Of a DNA stretch of 64,000 bases, positions 37,544 through 47,273 are shown piece after piece. Numbering within the stretch: the stretch's first letter is position 1; each line of letters begins with the position of its first letter. The notes under the pieces are model-generated. The model did no database searches, was not told where the DNA came from, and saw only the letters and a program-made list of their open reading frames with translations. The position numbers were made by a program, and so were the translations under genes. Source of the stretch: Sphingobacterium hotanense (GTDB lineage: Bacteria; Bacteroidota; Bacteroidia; Sphingobacteriales; Sphingobacteriaceae); contig NZ_CP030848.1 in assembly GCF_008274825.1 (NCBI RefSeq), positions 1-64,000 on the forward strand. The letters are read 5' to 3'.

Positions 37544-38070
37544 GGTTTTTCTCTCTTGAATTGTAGGTGATTGTCCCAGGACTAAAACAGCAAAGAAATT
37601 ATATCTAATTAATGGAATAAAAAATATTACAAATATTTAATATATAAATTTTGTCAGTTAAAGGAATTCGTGATTTGTTTAATAATATGTATTGAAAAGA
37701 GGAAAAACACCATCATTGCTTAGCGTTTTGATAATTGCTAAACCGCTGATGTTTAAGATGTTCAGCGATCAGTAGGGTGGAAGCTCTCCTTTTTTACAAA
37801 TGCATGTGAAACATCTAGATTTTCAGATATAATACCTTCCCTTCGGTTACACTACTTTATTTGAAACAATACCCGAATCTTATTACCTAAATTTTAAAAA
37901 AATGTGCAATCGATTGATGTGTTAATAAATGTTTTTGCGGCTACGGGTAGGGCAAAAATTACCCATAAAAAGCGTATCTTTGCGCATCTAAATTTTTTAT
38001 AGCGAAAGTATCTTAAAGAAATTGGATAACAGAACGTTAAACATTGTAAATTTTGCAATCCCATCGTAAA
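37544..38070. other. 527-bp gene-free region upstream of gcvP
   Basis: AT-rich, no credible ORF. A two-tier hairpin lies at about 37712-37752: CATCA with TGATG outside, TTAGC with GCTAA inside. A short T-run follows at 37790-37796. A hairpin GGGTA with TACCC lies at 37945-37964, just before the gcvP -7 box. No known riboswitch was recognised. Confidence 0.5.
37975..37982 (+). promoter_or_regulatory. TAnnTTTG -7 element of gcvP
   Basis: TATCTTTG, giving a leader of about 80 nt before the ATG at 38071, longer than most in this window. Confidence 0.6.
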
Positions 38071-40944
38071 ATGAGTAACATAAATTACCAAGAGAAATTC
38101 CAGGATCGCCACAACGGTCCTAGCGCTTCGCAAGTAGAGGAAATGTTGACTGTACTTGGCGTTAGCTCCTTAGACGAACTAATCGAGCAAACCGTACCTG
38201 CGCAAATCCGTAAAAAAGAACCTTTAAAGTTGCCTGCAGCATTAAGCGAGGTTGCTTACCTTGAAAAGGTTGCTCAAATCGCTGAAAAAAACAAAGTATT
38301 CAAATCTTATATCGGTCAGGGATATTTCGATGTAATCTTACCTGGCGTTATTCAACGTAACGTATTCGAGAATCCAGGATGGTACACACAGTACACGCCT
38401 TACCAAGCTGAAATCGCACAGGGTCGTCTTCAAGCCTTATTGAACTTCCAAACGATGGTTTCTGACTTAACGGGCTTAGAAGTAGCGAATGCATCATTAT
38501 TGGATGAAGCTACTGCTGCTGCTGAGGCGATGTTTATGCTATACAGCACGCGCAAAAACAAAGATGCTCATACATTCCTAGTAACCCCGAATATCTACCC
38601 GCAAACACTGGATGTATTGCAAACTAGAGCGGTGCCATTTGGTGTAGAGATCCGTGTGGCAGACTTAACTGTTGAAAACTTAGCAGACGATGTATTCGCA
38701 GCGTTTATCCAATATCCTGCTGCTGATGGTTCTGTAAATGAATACAAAGAGTTCACGGCTTATGCTCATGATAAAAATATCACAATCTGTGTTGCTACAG
38801 ATTTAATGGCTTTAGCTTTATTAACGCCTCCAGGAGAATGGGGAGCAGACGTTGTTGTGGGTAACTCACAGCGTTTCGGCGTACCGATGGGCTTTGGTGG
38901 TCCTCACGCAGCGTTCTTCGCAACAAAAGACGCCTACAAACGTAATATCCCAGGTCGTATCATCGGTGTAACTTCCGATTCGAACGGTGAATATGCATTG
39001 CGTATGGCGCTTCAAACTCGTGAGCAACACATCCGTAGAGATAAAGCTTCTTCTAATATCTGTACTGCGCAAGCATTACTAGCTATTATGGCTTCTTTCT
39101 ACGCGGTTTACCACGGTCCAAAAGGGATTAAAAACATCGCTTTACGTATCAATGATCTAACTAAACTTGCTGATAAAGCAATCCAAGCCTTAGGTTACAA
39201 ACAATTAAATGCGACTTACTTCGATACTTTACGTTTCGAAGTCGATAAAGAACTTAGCCCATTGAAGTCTGAAGCTTTGAATCAAGAGCTTAACTTTTAC
39301 TACGCTGATAATACCGTAGGAATCTCTATCGATGAGACTACGACACTAGCAGATATCGAAACTATCGTGAAAGTATTCGCGAAGATCAAAGGTAAATCTG
39401 TAAATGATGTTGATCTATCTGGTTTCACCAAAGAATTAGGAAACTCTATTCCAGAGGAATTAGAGCGCGCTTCTGATTACTTAACACACCCTGTTTTCAA
39501 TAGCTACCACTCTGAAAGCGAGATGTTGCGTTACATCAAATCGTTAGAAGCAAAAGATCTTTCACTTTGTCATTCGATGATTCCTTTAGGATCATGTACG
39601 ATGAAGTTGAACGCGACAACCGAGATGGTACCTGTTACTTGGGCTCGTTTCGGCGGATTACATCCATTCGCTCCTGCAGACCAAACAACAGGATACATGC
39701 AATTGATCAACGAATTGAACGATTGGTTGTGTGAAATCACTGGATTCGCTAAAATGTCGTTCCAACCGAACTCTGGTGCACAGGGTGAATACGCAGGATT
39801 AATGGTTATCCGTGCTTATCATCACAGCCGTGGAGATTTGAATAGAGATATCTGTTTAATCCCGGCTTCTGCACACGGAACAAACCCGGCTTCGGCATCT
39901 ATGGCAGGCTTGAAAGTGGTTGTTGTGAAATGTGACGAGCGCGGAAACATCGATGTGGAAGACTTAAGAGCAAAAGCAACGGAGCATTCGGCAAACTTAA
40001 ACTCGCTAATGGTAACTTATCCATCTACGCACGGAGTATTCGAAGAGCCGATTGTTGAGATCTGTAATATCATCCACGAAAATGGTGGTCAAGTATATAT
40101 GGACGGTGCGAACATGAACGCACAGGTAGGTTTAACAAGCCCAGGATATATTGGTGCTGACGTTTGTCACTTAAACTTACACAAAACATTCTGTATCCCT
40201 CACGGTGGTGGTGGTCCTGGTATGGGTCCAATCGGCGTAGCGGCACACTTAGTACCTTTCTTACCTAACCACGAAGTCGTGGAAATCTCTGGCGAAGAGG
40301 GTATCTCAGCTGTATCTGCAGCACCTTTCGGTTCAGCATCTATCTTAGTAATCTCCCACGCATACATCGCAATGATGGGTGGCGAAGGATTAACCGATGC
40401 TACGAAAACTGCCATCTTAAATGCTAACTACATTAAAGCACGCTTAGAGTCGCACTACCCGGTATTATACGCTGGTGCTAACGGACGTTGTGCACACGAG
40501 ATGATCTTAGATTGTCGTGGTTTCAAAAACGTAGGAATCGAAGTTGCAGATATCGCAAAACGTTTGATGGACTACGGTTTCCACGCTCCAACTGTGTCAT
40601 TCCCTGTTGCTGGTACCTTAATGGTTGAGCCTACAGAGTCTGAGTCTAAAGCAGAGTTAGATCGTTTCTGCGAAGCATTAATCGCTATCCGCCAAGAAAT
40701 CGCTGCTGTAGAAAATGGCGAGGTTGACCAAAAAGATAACGTATTGAAACATGCGCCACATACGGCACGCGTAGTAACTGCAGACGAGTGGGATAGACCT
40801 TACTCGCGTCAAAAAGCAGCTTACCCTGTTGAATACTTAAGAATCAATAAATTCTGGCCTTCCGTAGGTCGTGTAAACGACTCACAAGGCGATAGAACGT
40901 TAATCTGTTCTTGTCCTCCAATCGAAGCTTACGCAGAAGCGTAG
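38071..40944 (+). CDS. gcvP: Glycine dehydrogenase (decarboxylating), single-chain P protein
   Basis: PLP enzyme that decarboxylates glycine and loads the aminomethyl group on GcvH. The 957 residues hold both halves that are separate GcvPA and GcvPB in other bacteria. The PLP lysine is in [18 protein letters not shown] near 705. The start is the ATG at 38071 ([18 protein letters not shown]); an upstream in-frame TTG at 38053 is less likely. GcvT is 12 kb away. Confidence 0.96.
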   Translation: MSNINYQEKFQDRHNGPSASQVEEMLTVLGVSSLDELIEQTVPAQIRKKEPLKLPAALSEVAYLEKVAQIAEKNKVFKSYIGQGYFDVILPGVIQRNVFENPGWYTQYTPYQAEIAQGRLQALLNFQTMVSDLTGLEVANASLLDEATAAAEAMFMLYSTRKNKDAHTFLVTPNIYPQTLDVLQTRAVPFGVEIRVADLTVENLADDVFAAFIQYPAADGSVNEYKEFTAYAHDKNITICVATDLMALALLTPPGEWGADVVVGNSQRFGVPMGFGGPHAAFFATKDAYKRNIPGRIIGVTSDSNGEYALRMALQTREQHIRRDKASSNICTAQALLAIMASFYAVYHGPKGIKNIALRINDLTKLADKAIQALGYKQLNATYFDTLRFEVDKELSPLKSEALNQELNFYYADNTVGISIDETTTLADIETIVKVFAKIKGKSVNDVDLSGFTKELGNSIPEELERASDYLTHPVFNSYHSESEMLRYIKSLEAKDLSLCHSMIPLGSCTMKLNATTEMVPVTWARFGGLHPFAPADQTTGYMQLINELNDWLCEITGFAKMSFQPNSGAQGEYAGLMVIRAYHHSRGDLNRDICLIPASAHGTNPASASMAGLKVVVVKCDERGNIDVEDLRAKATEHSANLNSLMVTYPSTHGVFEEPIVEICNIIHENGGQVYMDGANMNAQVGLTSPGYIGADVCHLNLHKTFCIPHGGGGPGMGPIGVAAHLVPFLPNHEVVEISGEEGISAVSAAPFGSASILVISHAYIAMMGGEGLTDATKTAILNANYIKARLESHYPVLYAGANGRCAHEMILDCRGFKNVGIEVADIAKRLMDYGFHAPTVSFPVAGTLMVEPTESESKAELDRFCEALIAIRQEIAAVENGEVDQKDNVLKHAPHTARVVTADEWDRPYSRQKAAYPVEYLRINKFWPSVGRVNDSQGDRTLICSCPPIEAYAEA

Positions 40945-40950
40945 GTAGCG

Positions 40951-40979
40951 ATTAGATGTGAGATTTTAGATATTAGACC
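40951..40979 (+). repeat. Heptamer-type repeat, single arm
   Basis: TTAGATGTGAGATTTTAGA, then TATTAGACCTT. The first 19 bp match one arm of the palindrome at 42855-42908 with two differences. It lies between the gcvP stop and its terminator. Confidence 0.55.
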
Positions 40980-40991
40980 TTGCGTCTGTTA

Positions 40992-41024
40992 AAGAGCTGC
41001 TCCTATTGGGGCAGCTTTTTTTTG
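40992..41024 (+). terminator. Intrinsic terminator of gcvP
   Basis: AGCTGCTCC pairs with GGGGCAGCT (one G-T pair) around a 4-nt loop, followed by an eight-T run. Confidence 0.88.
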
Positions 41025-41114
41025 TTTTTAGAGGGGGCTCTTTCCTAGTTCAACAACACATCCCGCATTCCTAATACCCGCTACACAGTTCCTTTTACTT
41101 AAAGCCCTTTTATA

Positions 41115-41188
41115 CCCCTTTCAAACCCAATACAAACCCCAATCATAACCGCTTTTGAAGTGCTTTACATTGGGTCTACATTGGGTTT
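41115..41188 (-). repeat. REP-like interspersed repeat, copy 2
   Basis: The reverse complement aligns with 13159-13230 over about 70 bp with small indels. It includes two ATTGGGT units, the AAAGCACTT...AAGCGG core and GAAAGGGG. It lies 50 bp before the DUF1080 gene. Confidence 0.7.
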
Positions 41189-41239
41189 GATTTAGTTGTC
41201 AGCAAATCCTTATCTTAGGGATACTTAAAACCTACTGAT

Positions 41240-41992
41240 ATGAAGAGACTAAACCTATTGGGCGCAACGTTATTTCTAATGTTTATGGCTTTTTCCTTGG
41301 GAGCAAGTTCACAGAAAAAGCTTTTCACCTTTGGTGTGGAGAAAAGTTTTGATGAATCTATCGTCAATCCCAAGGCAAAAGGAAAGCCGATACAGTGGAT
41401 TGATGTAAACACTTCGGATACGACCTGGATACCCAAAGGGAAGGTTTTGGTGAACAAGGGCAATCCAATTGGAGTGATCCGCTCAGAGAAAATGTATGAG
41501 AATTTTATCATCCATGTGGAATGGCGACATTTGGAAAAAGGAGGTAATTCAGGGGTATTTGTATGGTCGGATGCGGTTCCTGGGAAGAATGACCTGCCGA
41601 TGGGCATGGAAGTACAGATGTTAGAGCTCGATTGGGTGAATCAGAATACAAGGGACGGTGTTACACCGCCGATTGCCTACGTGCATGGGGAATTGTTTGG
41701 TGCCGGAGGAATGACCGCATCACCGGATAATCCTCGTGGAGACCGCAGTAAGTCGATCGAGAATCGCTGTTTGGGAGTTGGGGAATGGAACAAGTATACT
41801 GTTGTTTGTATTGATGGCACCGTAAAATTGGCTATAAATGGTAAATTTGTCAATAGCATCCGCTTGGCTTCAAAGCGAAAAGGTTATGTTTGCCTGGAAG
41901 CGGAAGGCGCGCTGATGGAGTTTCGGAATTTTCAGCTGATCGAGCTGGAACCGGGAGTTGGGCGGCCTGAATTTGTGGTTGATGCTCTGTAA
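41240..41992 (+). CDS. Secreted DUF1080 (3-keto-disaccharide hydrolase-like) protein
   Basis: 250 residues with a signal peptide ending near GASSQ (residue 25). The DUF1080 jelly-roll pattern is clear: [24 protein letters not shown], then [31 protein letters not shown] and [19 protein letters not shown]. (The first and last motifs are given as landmarks near residues 91 and 216.) Members are carbohydrate-related hydrolases or binding proteins. Confidence 0.83.
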   Translation: MKRLNLLGATLFLMFMAFSLGASSQKKLFTFGVEKSFDESIVNPKAKGKPIQWIDVNTSDTTWIPKGKVLVNKGNPIGVIRSEKMYENFIIHVEWRHLEKGGNSGVFVWSDAVPGKNDLPMGMEVQMLELDWVNQNTRDGVTPPIAYVHGELFGAGGMTASPDNPRGDRSKSIENRCLGVGEWNKYTVVCIDGTVKLAINGKFVNSIRLASKRKGYVCLEAEGALMEFRNFQLIELEPGVGRPEFVVDAL

Positions 41993-42027
41993 GGGGTGTT
42001 TGCTTTTGGTTAAATGAGATAGAGAAA

Positions 42028-42852
42028 ATGATTAGAAACGTATTTACATATTTGGTTATTGCGGCATTGGCGACCTCTTGCGGAGGTGGTAAATATGCCG
42101 CAACGGAGAAAGTTTATAAGAAAAAAGCAAAGGAATTTTCGGAAATCTACAAGGAAGCGCCCGTAGAAGGTCAGCTAGCGAAGATTGGTGCTGATCAAAA
42201 GGCGTGGATTGGTTCTACTAACTTTGGGATGCGGAAGCCTAATTACGTGATGATCCATCATACGGCACAAGCGTCGCTAGATCAGACGGTGAAGACTTTC
42301 CATAATCAAAAGGTTGGCGTTAGCTCGCATTATGTAATTGGTCGGGATGGCAAGATCGTGCAGATGGTGAACGATTATTTCAGAGCCCACCACGCCGGAG
42401 CCGGCAAATGGGGCAATGATACAGACTTAAATTCATCTTCGATCGGTATCGAGCTTGACAATAATGGTACTACCGATCCATGGCCAGATGCTCAAATACA
42501 GGCTTTGGTGAAGTTGCTGCAACAGCTAAAGACTTCGTACAATATCCCGCAAGGCAATTTCATAGGACATATGGACTATGCGCCGACGCGTAAGAGTGAT
42601 CCGTCTCGCTTCCCTTGGAAAACCCTCGCCGACCAAGGTTTCGGATACTGGTATGAGCAACCGCTGGAAGAAGTCCCGGCAAACTTTGATGTCAAAATAG
42701 CACTGCGCATCATCGGTTTCGACGTAAAAAACCTAGATGCAGCCATCAAAGGTTTCAAATATCATTATATACAAGAAAATCCAAATGTCGCAACATTAAA
42801 CGAGCATGAAAAGCGGATTTTGTATGCGATATTTAAGAAATATTTGGATTAG
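42028..42852 (+). CDS. N-acetylmuramoyl-L-alanine amidase lipoprotein
   Basis: 274 residues. Lipobox ATSC with Cys near 17. The amidase_2 domain has MIHHTAQAS (zinc His), SHYVIGRDGKIVQMV, RAHHAGAG, SSIGIELDNNG and GHMDYAPTRKSDPSRFPW with the second zinc His and catalytic Lys. It cleaves the peptide from peptidoglycan glycans in the periplasm. Its stop is 2 bp before a large palindrome. Confidence 0.92.
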   Translation: MIRNVFTYLVIAALATSCGGGKYAATEKVYKKKAKEFSEIYKEAPVEGQLAKIGADQKAWIGSTNFGMRKPNYVMIHHTAQASLDQTVKTFHNQKVGVSSHYVIGRDGKIVQMVNDYFRAHHAGAGKWGNDTDLNSSSIGIELDNNGTTDPWPDAQIQALVKLLQQLKTSYNIPQGNFIGHMDYAPTRKSDPSRFPWKTLADQGFGYWYEQPLEEVPANFDVKIALRIIGFDVKNLDAAIKGFKYHYIQENPNVATLNEHEKRILYAIFKKYLD

Positions 42853-42854
42853 AA

Positions 42855-42908
42855 ATTAGATGTAAGATATTAGAGTAAGGCGCCTTACTCTAATATCTTA
42901 CATCTAAT
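42855..42908. repeat. 54-bp perfect palindrome between convergent genes
   Basis: Each base of 42855-42881 pairs with 42908-42882, with no loop and no mismatch. The arm is made of related heptamers (TTAGATG, TAAGATA, TTAGAGT) and ends in AAGGC. The region fills the gap between the amidase and the leftward gene at 42923. It could act as a bidirectional terminator or be a mobile repeat. Confidence 0.85.
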
Positions 42909-42922
42909 GCCTAATATCTAAA

Positions 42923-44236
42923 CTATACTGTTTTAACAAACTTCTCGTCGTAGTTTTCGATATCGATGATGTATTTGTTTTGCAATAGGAAGTCGAATAG
43001 CGGTTTTGCTTCTTCGGATACCGGCATATTCTTGGTGGTCACGATTTGTTCTTTCTTTTTGTCTAGGTATGGGTAGGCGTAAAGTTTTACGTTTTTGCTG
43101 AACATACCGGAGATATAGGATAACAACTCGTTTGTATAGTTTTCTTTGTTGTAGTTGTGTGTGGTGAAGATATTCTTCAGGTTGTACACGTTGGTTGCAA
43201 TACCTACATGCTTTGGTTTGAAGCTTTGAACAAACTCGGCGAGGTGGTTGTTGCGGCGGAAGTTGGATACCAAGATATTGTTTCCTGTGGAACAAAGGTA
43301 TTCCGCACGTTCTGCAAAGTAATTTAGATCCTCGTCTGTGATGCTTGAGTTCTCATCCAATACATTTCCCATCAATACCTCAATAAGCACTACAGTGTCC
43401 TCCGGCGTTGCTCCGGTATTCTTGCGGAATTCTTCTACGGCAAGATTGAAGAGGTCAAAGTTAGGATTTGACTTCTGACGGTATTTAGTACGAAGGATGA
43501 TGATGTTCTTTTTGTATAAGTAATCTTTAATCTGTGCGGCCTTTGCGTCAGGTTTAAAGATAGCGGCCTTAGCAAATCCTTTGGCGATCAGGTAGAGGTT
43601 CAGCAGGCGTTCATTCGCTTTCTCGAATATAGGGCCAGATACTTTAACTAAGTCGATTTCTACCGATCCTACCGATAGGTTGTCTGCTAGCGATTCGATC
43701 ATCGTTTGTGGATCTTCCGCGTAGTAATAAGCGGCGAATACTAAGTTTACACCTAAGATCCCCAATACTTTTGTTTGCAATCTATTATCAGAGTCTAATA
43801 AGCGGACGTGGATAACGATATCATTGGTCGGTCCGTCGACCTCATGTTGGAAACGGATTCCGATCCAGCCATGCGGTTCATTGGATTTCGTGAAGTTTAA
43901 GGTAGTTACGGTATCCGCGAAGGCGAAGAATTTCTTGCTTTTGTATTTTTCGCCCTGTAGGCGTTCGGTTAATAAATCGAACTCATGGTCTAGCATTTTG
44001 TTTAAGCGCGTACGGCTCACGTAGCGACCAGACTCCTCCACGCCATAAATTGCATCGGAGAAAGCCATATCATAGGCCGACATGGTTTTTGCGATAGTAC
44101 CTGATGCGGCGCCTGCTTCGAAGAAGTTACGGGCAACCTCTTGTCCGGCTCCGATCTCTGCAAATGTTCCGTAAATATCAGGGTTTAGGTTTATTTTAAG
44201 CGCTTTTCGCTTTGTTTCATAAATTTCTCTAGCCAT
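42923..44236 (-). CDS. Conserved cytoplasmic protein of unknown function (437 aa)
   Basis: The N-terminus ALKINLNPDIYGTFAEIGAGQEVARNFF (landmark near 12-39) and ASGTIAKTMSAYDM are very conserved in Bacteroidota and some other phyla. I do not know an established function. No signal peptide and no transmembrane segment; the middle is mixed alpha/beta with NLVFAAYYYAEDP. It stands alone upstream of a convergent palindrome. Confidence 0.8.
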   Translation of the reverse strand: MAREIYETKRKALKINLNPDIYGTFAEIGAGQEVARNFFEAGAASGTIAKTMSAYDMAFSDAIYGVEESGRYVSRTRLNKMLDHEFDLLTERLQGEKYKSKKFFAFADTVTTLNFTKSNEPHGWIGIRFQHEVDGPTNDIVIHVRLLDSDNRLQTKVLGILGVNLVFAAYYYAEDPQTMIESLADNLSVGSVEIDLVKVSGPIFEKANERLLNLYLIAKGFAKAAIFKPDAKAAQIKDYLYKKNIIILRTKYRQKSNPNFDLFNLAVEEFRKNTGATPEDTVVLIEVLMGNVLDENSSITDEDLNYFAERAEYLCSTGNNILVSNFRRNNHLAEFVQSFKPKHVGIATNVYNLKNIFTTHNYNKENYTNELLSYISGMFSKNVKLYAYPYLDKKKEQIVTTKNMPVSEEAKPLFDFLLQNKYIIDIENYDEKFVKTV

Positions 44237-44308
44237 ACGGCAAAGGTAACAAAATAGCGTTGAATATTGCGAAAAGCAGGGCTAAGAAAGAATTAAGTTA
44301 GGTCTACA

Positions 44309-44851
44309 TTAAAGTAAACCTAACTTCTTAAAACTGTAGAATAGGGCAGAGGCATGGAGTGCCTGTCCGATTTTATTGTCGAATAGAAAAGCCTTCGCTT
44401 CCTCTATACTCATCTCGACCACTTCGATGTCTTCGGAAGTATCGAGTTCCTGTTCTTGTATTTTCACGCCGCCTTGAAGAATATAGGTGAAGGTTGGATT
44501 GCCTGAAGTAGCCGGGTTTGCGTAGAGCTTACAAACATATTCAATGGAATCGAATGCATAGCCGGTCTCTTCCAATAGCTCTCTGCGCGCTGCTAGTTCC
44601 GGCTCCTCGCCGTCTTCTACCACGCCTGCAGGAAGCTCTACCAATACTTTGCCGGCACCATGGCGATACTGTTTAACAAAGAGGATGGTATTTTCTTTAG
44701 TAATACCGATCATATTTACCCATTTCGGGTATTCTAGCACATAATACTCCTCTTTGATATTGCCATTGGGCATTTCGAGTCGATCGACTCTTAGCGTTGC
44801 CCAAGGGCGCTGAATGATGTATTTAGAATCTAATACTTTCCACTTTTCCAT
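44309..44851 (-). CDS. Nudix hydrolase (ADP-ribose pyrophosphatase type)
   Basis: 180 residues. The Nudix box lies near 78-100: GVVEDGEEPELAARRELLEETG, here cited by its key residues G, E, REL and EETG. QYRHGAGKVLVELPAG before it is typical of ADP-sugar pyrophosphatases. Its start overlaps the stop of the phosphosugar mutase by 1 bp. Confidence 0.88.
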   Translation of the reverse strand: MEKWKVLDSKYIIQRPWATLRVDRLEMPNGNIKEEYYVLEYPKWVNMIGITKENTILFVKQYRHGAGKVLVELPAGVVEDGEEPELAARRELLEETGYAFDSIEYVCKLYANPATSGNPTFTYILQGGVKIQEQELDTSEDIEVVEMSIEEAKAFLFDNKIGQALHASALFYSFKKLGLL

Positions 44852-46590
44852 TAATCCTTGATTATGTCGGCCATCATCACTTCCACTTTATCGTCAAGGC
44901 GGTTGGAGATCTGTCCGTACTCTGATGAAAAGGCTAATTTCTCTTTTACGGAGCAGTAGAACTTGATTTTAGGCTCTGTTCCGGAAGGGCGTGCGGAAAT
45001 TACATCGCCATCAGCTGTAATAAATTGCAGAACATCTGACTTTGGAAGATCGATTTTCGATTTCTCGCCGGTTTTCATGTTCGTTGTTTCGCTGTTTTCG
45101 TAGTCGCGAACTTCTACTACTTCAACTCCACCTAACGTTTTAGGAAGCTCTGCACGAAGATCAGCCATCATCTGTTTGATCTCATCAGCACCCGCTTTAC
45201 CCTTTTTCGTTAGGGAGATTAGTTTTTCTTTGTAGAAGCCATATTCCAAATAAAGCTGTACCAAAACGTCGTATAGCGACTTTCCTTGGTTTTTGAAATA
45301 AGCGCACATCTCGGCAATAAAAGCGCAGGAGTTTACCGCATCTTTATCGCGGACAAGATCGCCAACCAGATAGCCGTAACTTTCTTCGCCACCGACCAAG
45401 TAGTTTTCCTTGCCCAATAATTTGGTCATCACTTCACCGATGTATTTAAAACCTGTTAATGTTTCATAGTATTTTACATTATGTGCATCCGCAATCGCTG
45501 CGAATAGATTAGACGTTACGATGGTTTTTACGATATAATCGTTTGGTTTTAGTTGGCCTAATGCCTTTTTAGAAGAAAGGACATAATAAGTCAGCAAGCT
45601 TCCGATCTGGTTTCCGTTGATTAATTGGAAAGATCCAGAAGGTGTTTTAATAGCCACACCAACGCGGTCTGCATCGGGGTCTGTTGCCATCACGACATCT
45701 GCGTCCAGCTCTTGGCCCTTTTGCTTTGCTTTCGCCATGGCATCATCTTCCTCCGGATTTGGATAGATCACGGTAGGGAAATTCCCATTTGGTTCAGCTT
45801 GTTCCTCTACGATCGTTACATTTTCAAATCCCCATGCTTTCAGCATTTTCGGAACTACGGTAATACCTGTTCCGTGGATTGGAGAGTAAACGATTTTCAG
45901 ATCTTTTTGCGCTTGAACCGCTTCCGGATGAATGCTTAGTTTTTTGTTCTCAGCGATGTAGATATCGTCGAATTCTGAACCTACTAAGGTGATGTTCTTT
46001 TCTACGCGACCGAATTTGATGTCATTGACCGATTGAATAGCATTCACTTCCGTGATTACGTTCTTGTCGTGCGGCGCGACCAATTGTCCGCCATCGTTCC
46101 AATATGCTTTGTAGCCGTTATACTCCTTCGGGTTATGCGATGCTGTTAGCATCACACCGCCTTGGCATTCGAAATGACGGACGGCAAAGGATAATACCGG
46201 GGTAGGTCGTAATTCTTCAAATAAATAAACATGGATGCCGTTCGCAGAGAATACATCGGCCACTAAGTTTCCGAATGCCTGCGAATTATTGCGGCTGTCA
46301 TAAGATACTGCGACTTTGATGTCTTGATTCGGGAATTGCTTTAACAGATAGTTCGCTAGGCCCTGCGTCGCTTTTCCGATGGTGTACTTATTCATTCGGT
46401 TGGAACCTACGCCCATAATGCCGCGTAAACCACCTGTCCCGAACTCCAATTCTTTGTAGAAGGAGTCTAATAATTCGGTTTCTTCGTTGTTATCAACCAG
46501 CTTCTGTACCTGTGCCACCGTATCCTGGTCATATTCGTTCGTCAACCATTGGTTGATTCTCGCCTGTGTGTCTTTATCTAAATTGCCCAT
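44851..46590 (-). CDS. Phosphoglucomutase/phosphomannomutase-type phosphosugar mutase
   Basis: 579 residues. The phosphoserine loop is TASHNPKEYNGYKAY near 147, the metal loop DPDADRVG near 306, the sugar loop GGEESYGYL near 394 and the phosphate loop RPSGTEPKIKFY near 533. Length and GTGGLRGIMG near 51 fit the PgcA-like alpha-phosphoglucomutase branch. A Nudix gene is coupled behind it. Confidence 0.92.
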   Translation of the reverse strand: MGNLDKDTQARINQWLTNEYDQDTVAQVQKLVDNNEETELLDSFYKELEFGTGGLRGIMGVGSNRMNKYTIGKATQGLANYLLKQFPNQDIKVAVSYDSRNNSQAFGNLVADVFSANGIHVYLFEELRPTPVLSFAVRHFECQGGVMLTASHNPKEYNGYKAYWNDGGQLVAPHDKNVITEVNAIQSVNDIKFGRVEKNITLVGSEFDDIYIAENKKLSIHPEAVQAQKDLKIVYSPIHGTGITVVPKMLKAWGFENVTIVEEQAEPNGNFPTVIYPNPEEDDAMAKAKQKGQELDADVVMATDPDADRVGVAIKTPSGSFQLINGNQIGSLLTYYVLSSKKALGQLKPNDYIVKTIVTSNLFAAIADAHNVKYYETLTGFKYIGEVMTKLLGKENYLVGGEESYGYLVGDLVRDKDAVNSCAFIAEMCAYFKNQGKSLYDVLVQLYLEYGFYKEKLISLTKKGKAGADEIKQMMADLRAELPKTLGGVEVVEVRDYENSETTNMKTGEKSKIDLPKSDVLQFITADGDVISARPSGTEPKIKFYCSVKEKLAFSSEYGQISNRLDDKVEVMMADIIKD

Positions 46591-46625
46591 GAGGTCTTAT
46601 TGAATTCTTAATAGTAATGTGTTTC

Positions 46626-47273
46626 TTATGCGTCGCAACCGCCATATGCGCGATCAAGTAATGTGACATACCAAGCCGTACCAAACTGCTTAACATGGAA
46701 GATTAAGCTTTCTTCGGGCTGTGCTAATATAACGCGGTAACTGCCGTTTTCCAACTCTTGGATGCGTTTTTTCTGCTGCTCATTGTATTTGGAAGATTCA
46801 AACTCTTCCTCAAACTTGACAATGGTCTGCAACAGTTGCGTTTGGCTGTTCGAGGTTGTGTCGCTGTAGAACCCTGTTTTATCCCATTTCATCGAGCCGC
46901 AATCGAAGCTCGGTAATTTTTCGAAGGTCAATACCTGGTCGTTCTGAAGAGGCGGGTAAGCGTAATACTCCGGCACCGGCTTTTTGAAATCAAAGGAGTC
47001 GATCAATGCGAATGTATCTGCTGCTCCCGGACGATAGATGATTGCCATGCCAAGTTCCGGATGAACGAGAGCATTTAGCTTTTCATTATCCTGACTGATA
47101 TATGCCCTAACGAAGCGTGTAATCACTTCCGATATTTGTTGTACTTCTTCCGGTTGATCGATAGGCTCGCGTACAACGCTGTCTTGTTTTTCTTCGGTTG
47201 TCTTGTTGCTATTATTACATGCTGTAAGGAACAACCCGCATACGAAAAAGTATGCTAAGTATTTTTTAATCAT
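46626..47273 (-). CDS. Lipoprotein of unknown function
   Basis: 215 residues from the ATG at 47273, chosen because it starts a lipoprotein signal (lipobox FLTAC, Cys near 18); a longer upstream frame would run into the SDR gene. Shares one base with the SDR stop (TAATG). The mature part has DCGSMKWDKTGFY. No family recognised. Confidence 0.75.
   Translation of the reverse strand: MIKKYLAYFFVCGLFLTACNNSNKTTEEKQDSVVREPIDQPEEVQQISEVITRFVRAYISQDNEKLNALVHPELGMAIIYRPGAADTFALIDSFDFKKPVPEYYAYPPLQNDQVLTFEKLPSFDCGSMKWDKTGFYSDTTSNSQTQLLQTIVKFEEEFESSKYNEQQKKRIQELENGSYRVILAQPEESLIFHVKQFGTAWYVTLLDRAYGGCDA

Noticed and set aside
37544-38070. Glycine riboswitch before gcvP
   Set aside because: No tandem aptamer pattern is seen; only simple hairpins are present and the aptamer is not typical of this phylum.
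42933-43295. Second minus-strand ORF (120 aa)
   Set aside because: It lies wholly inside the 437-aa gene in another frame, with low-complexity Q/R-rich text typical of a shadow.
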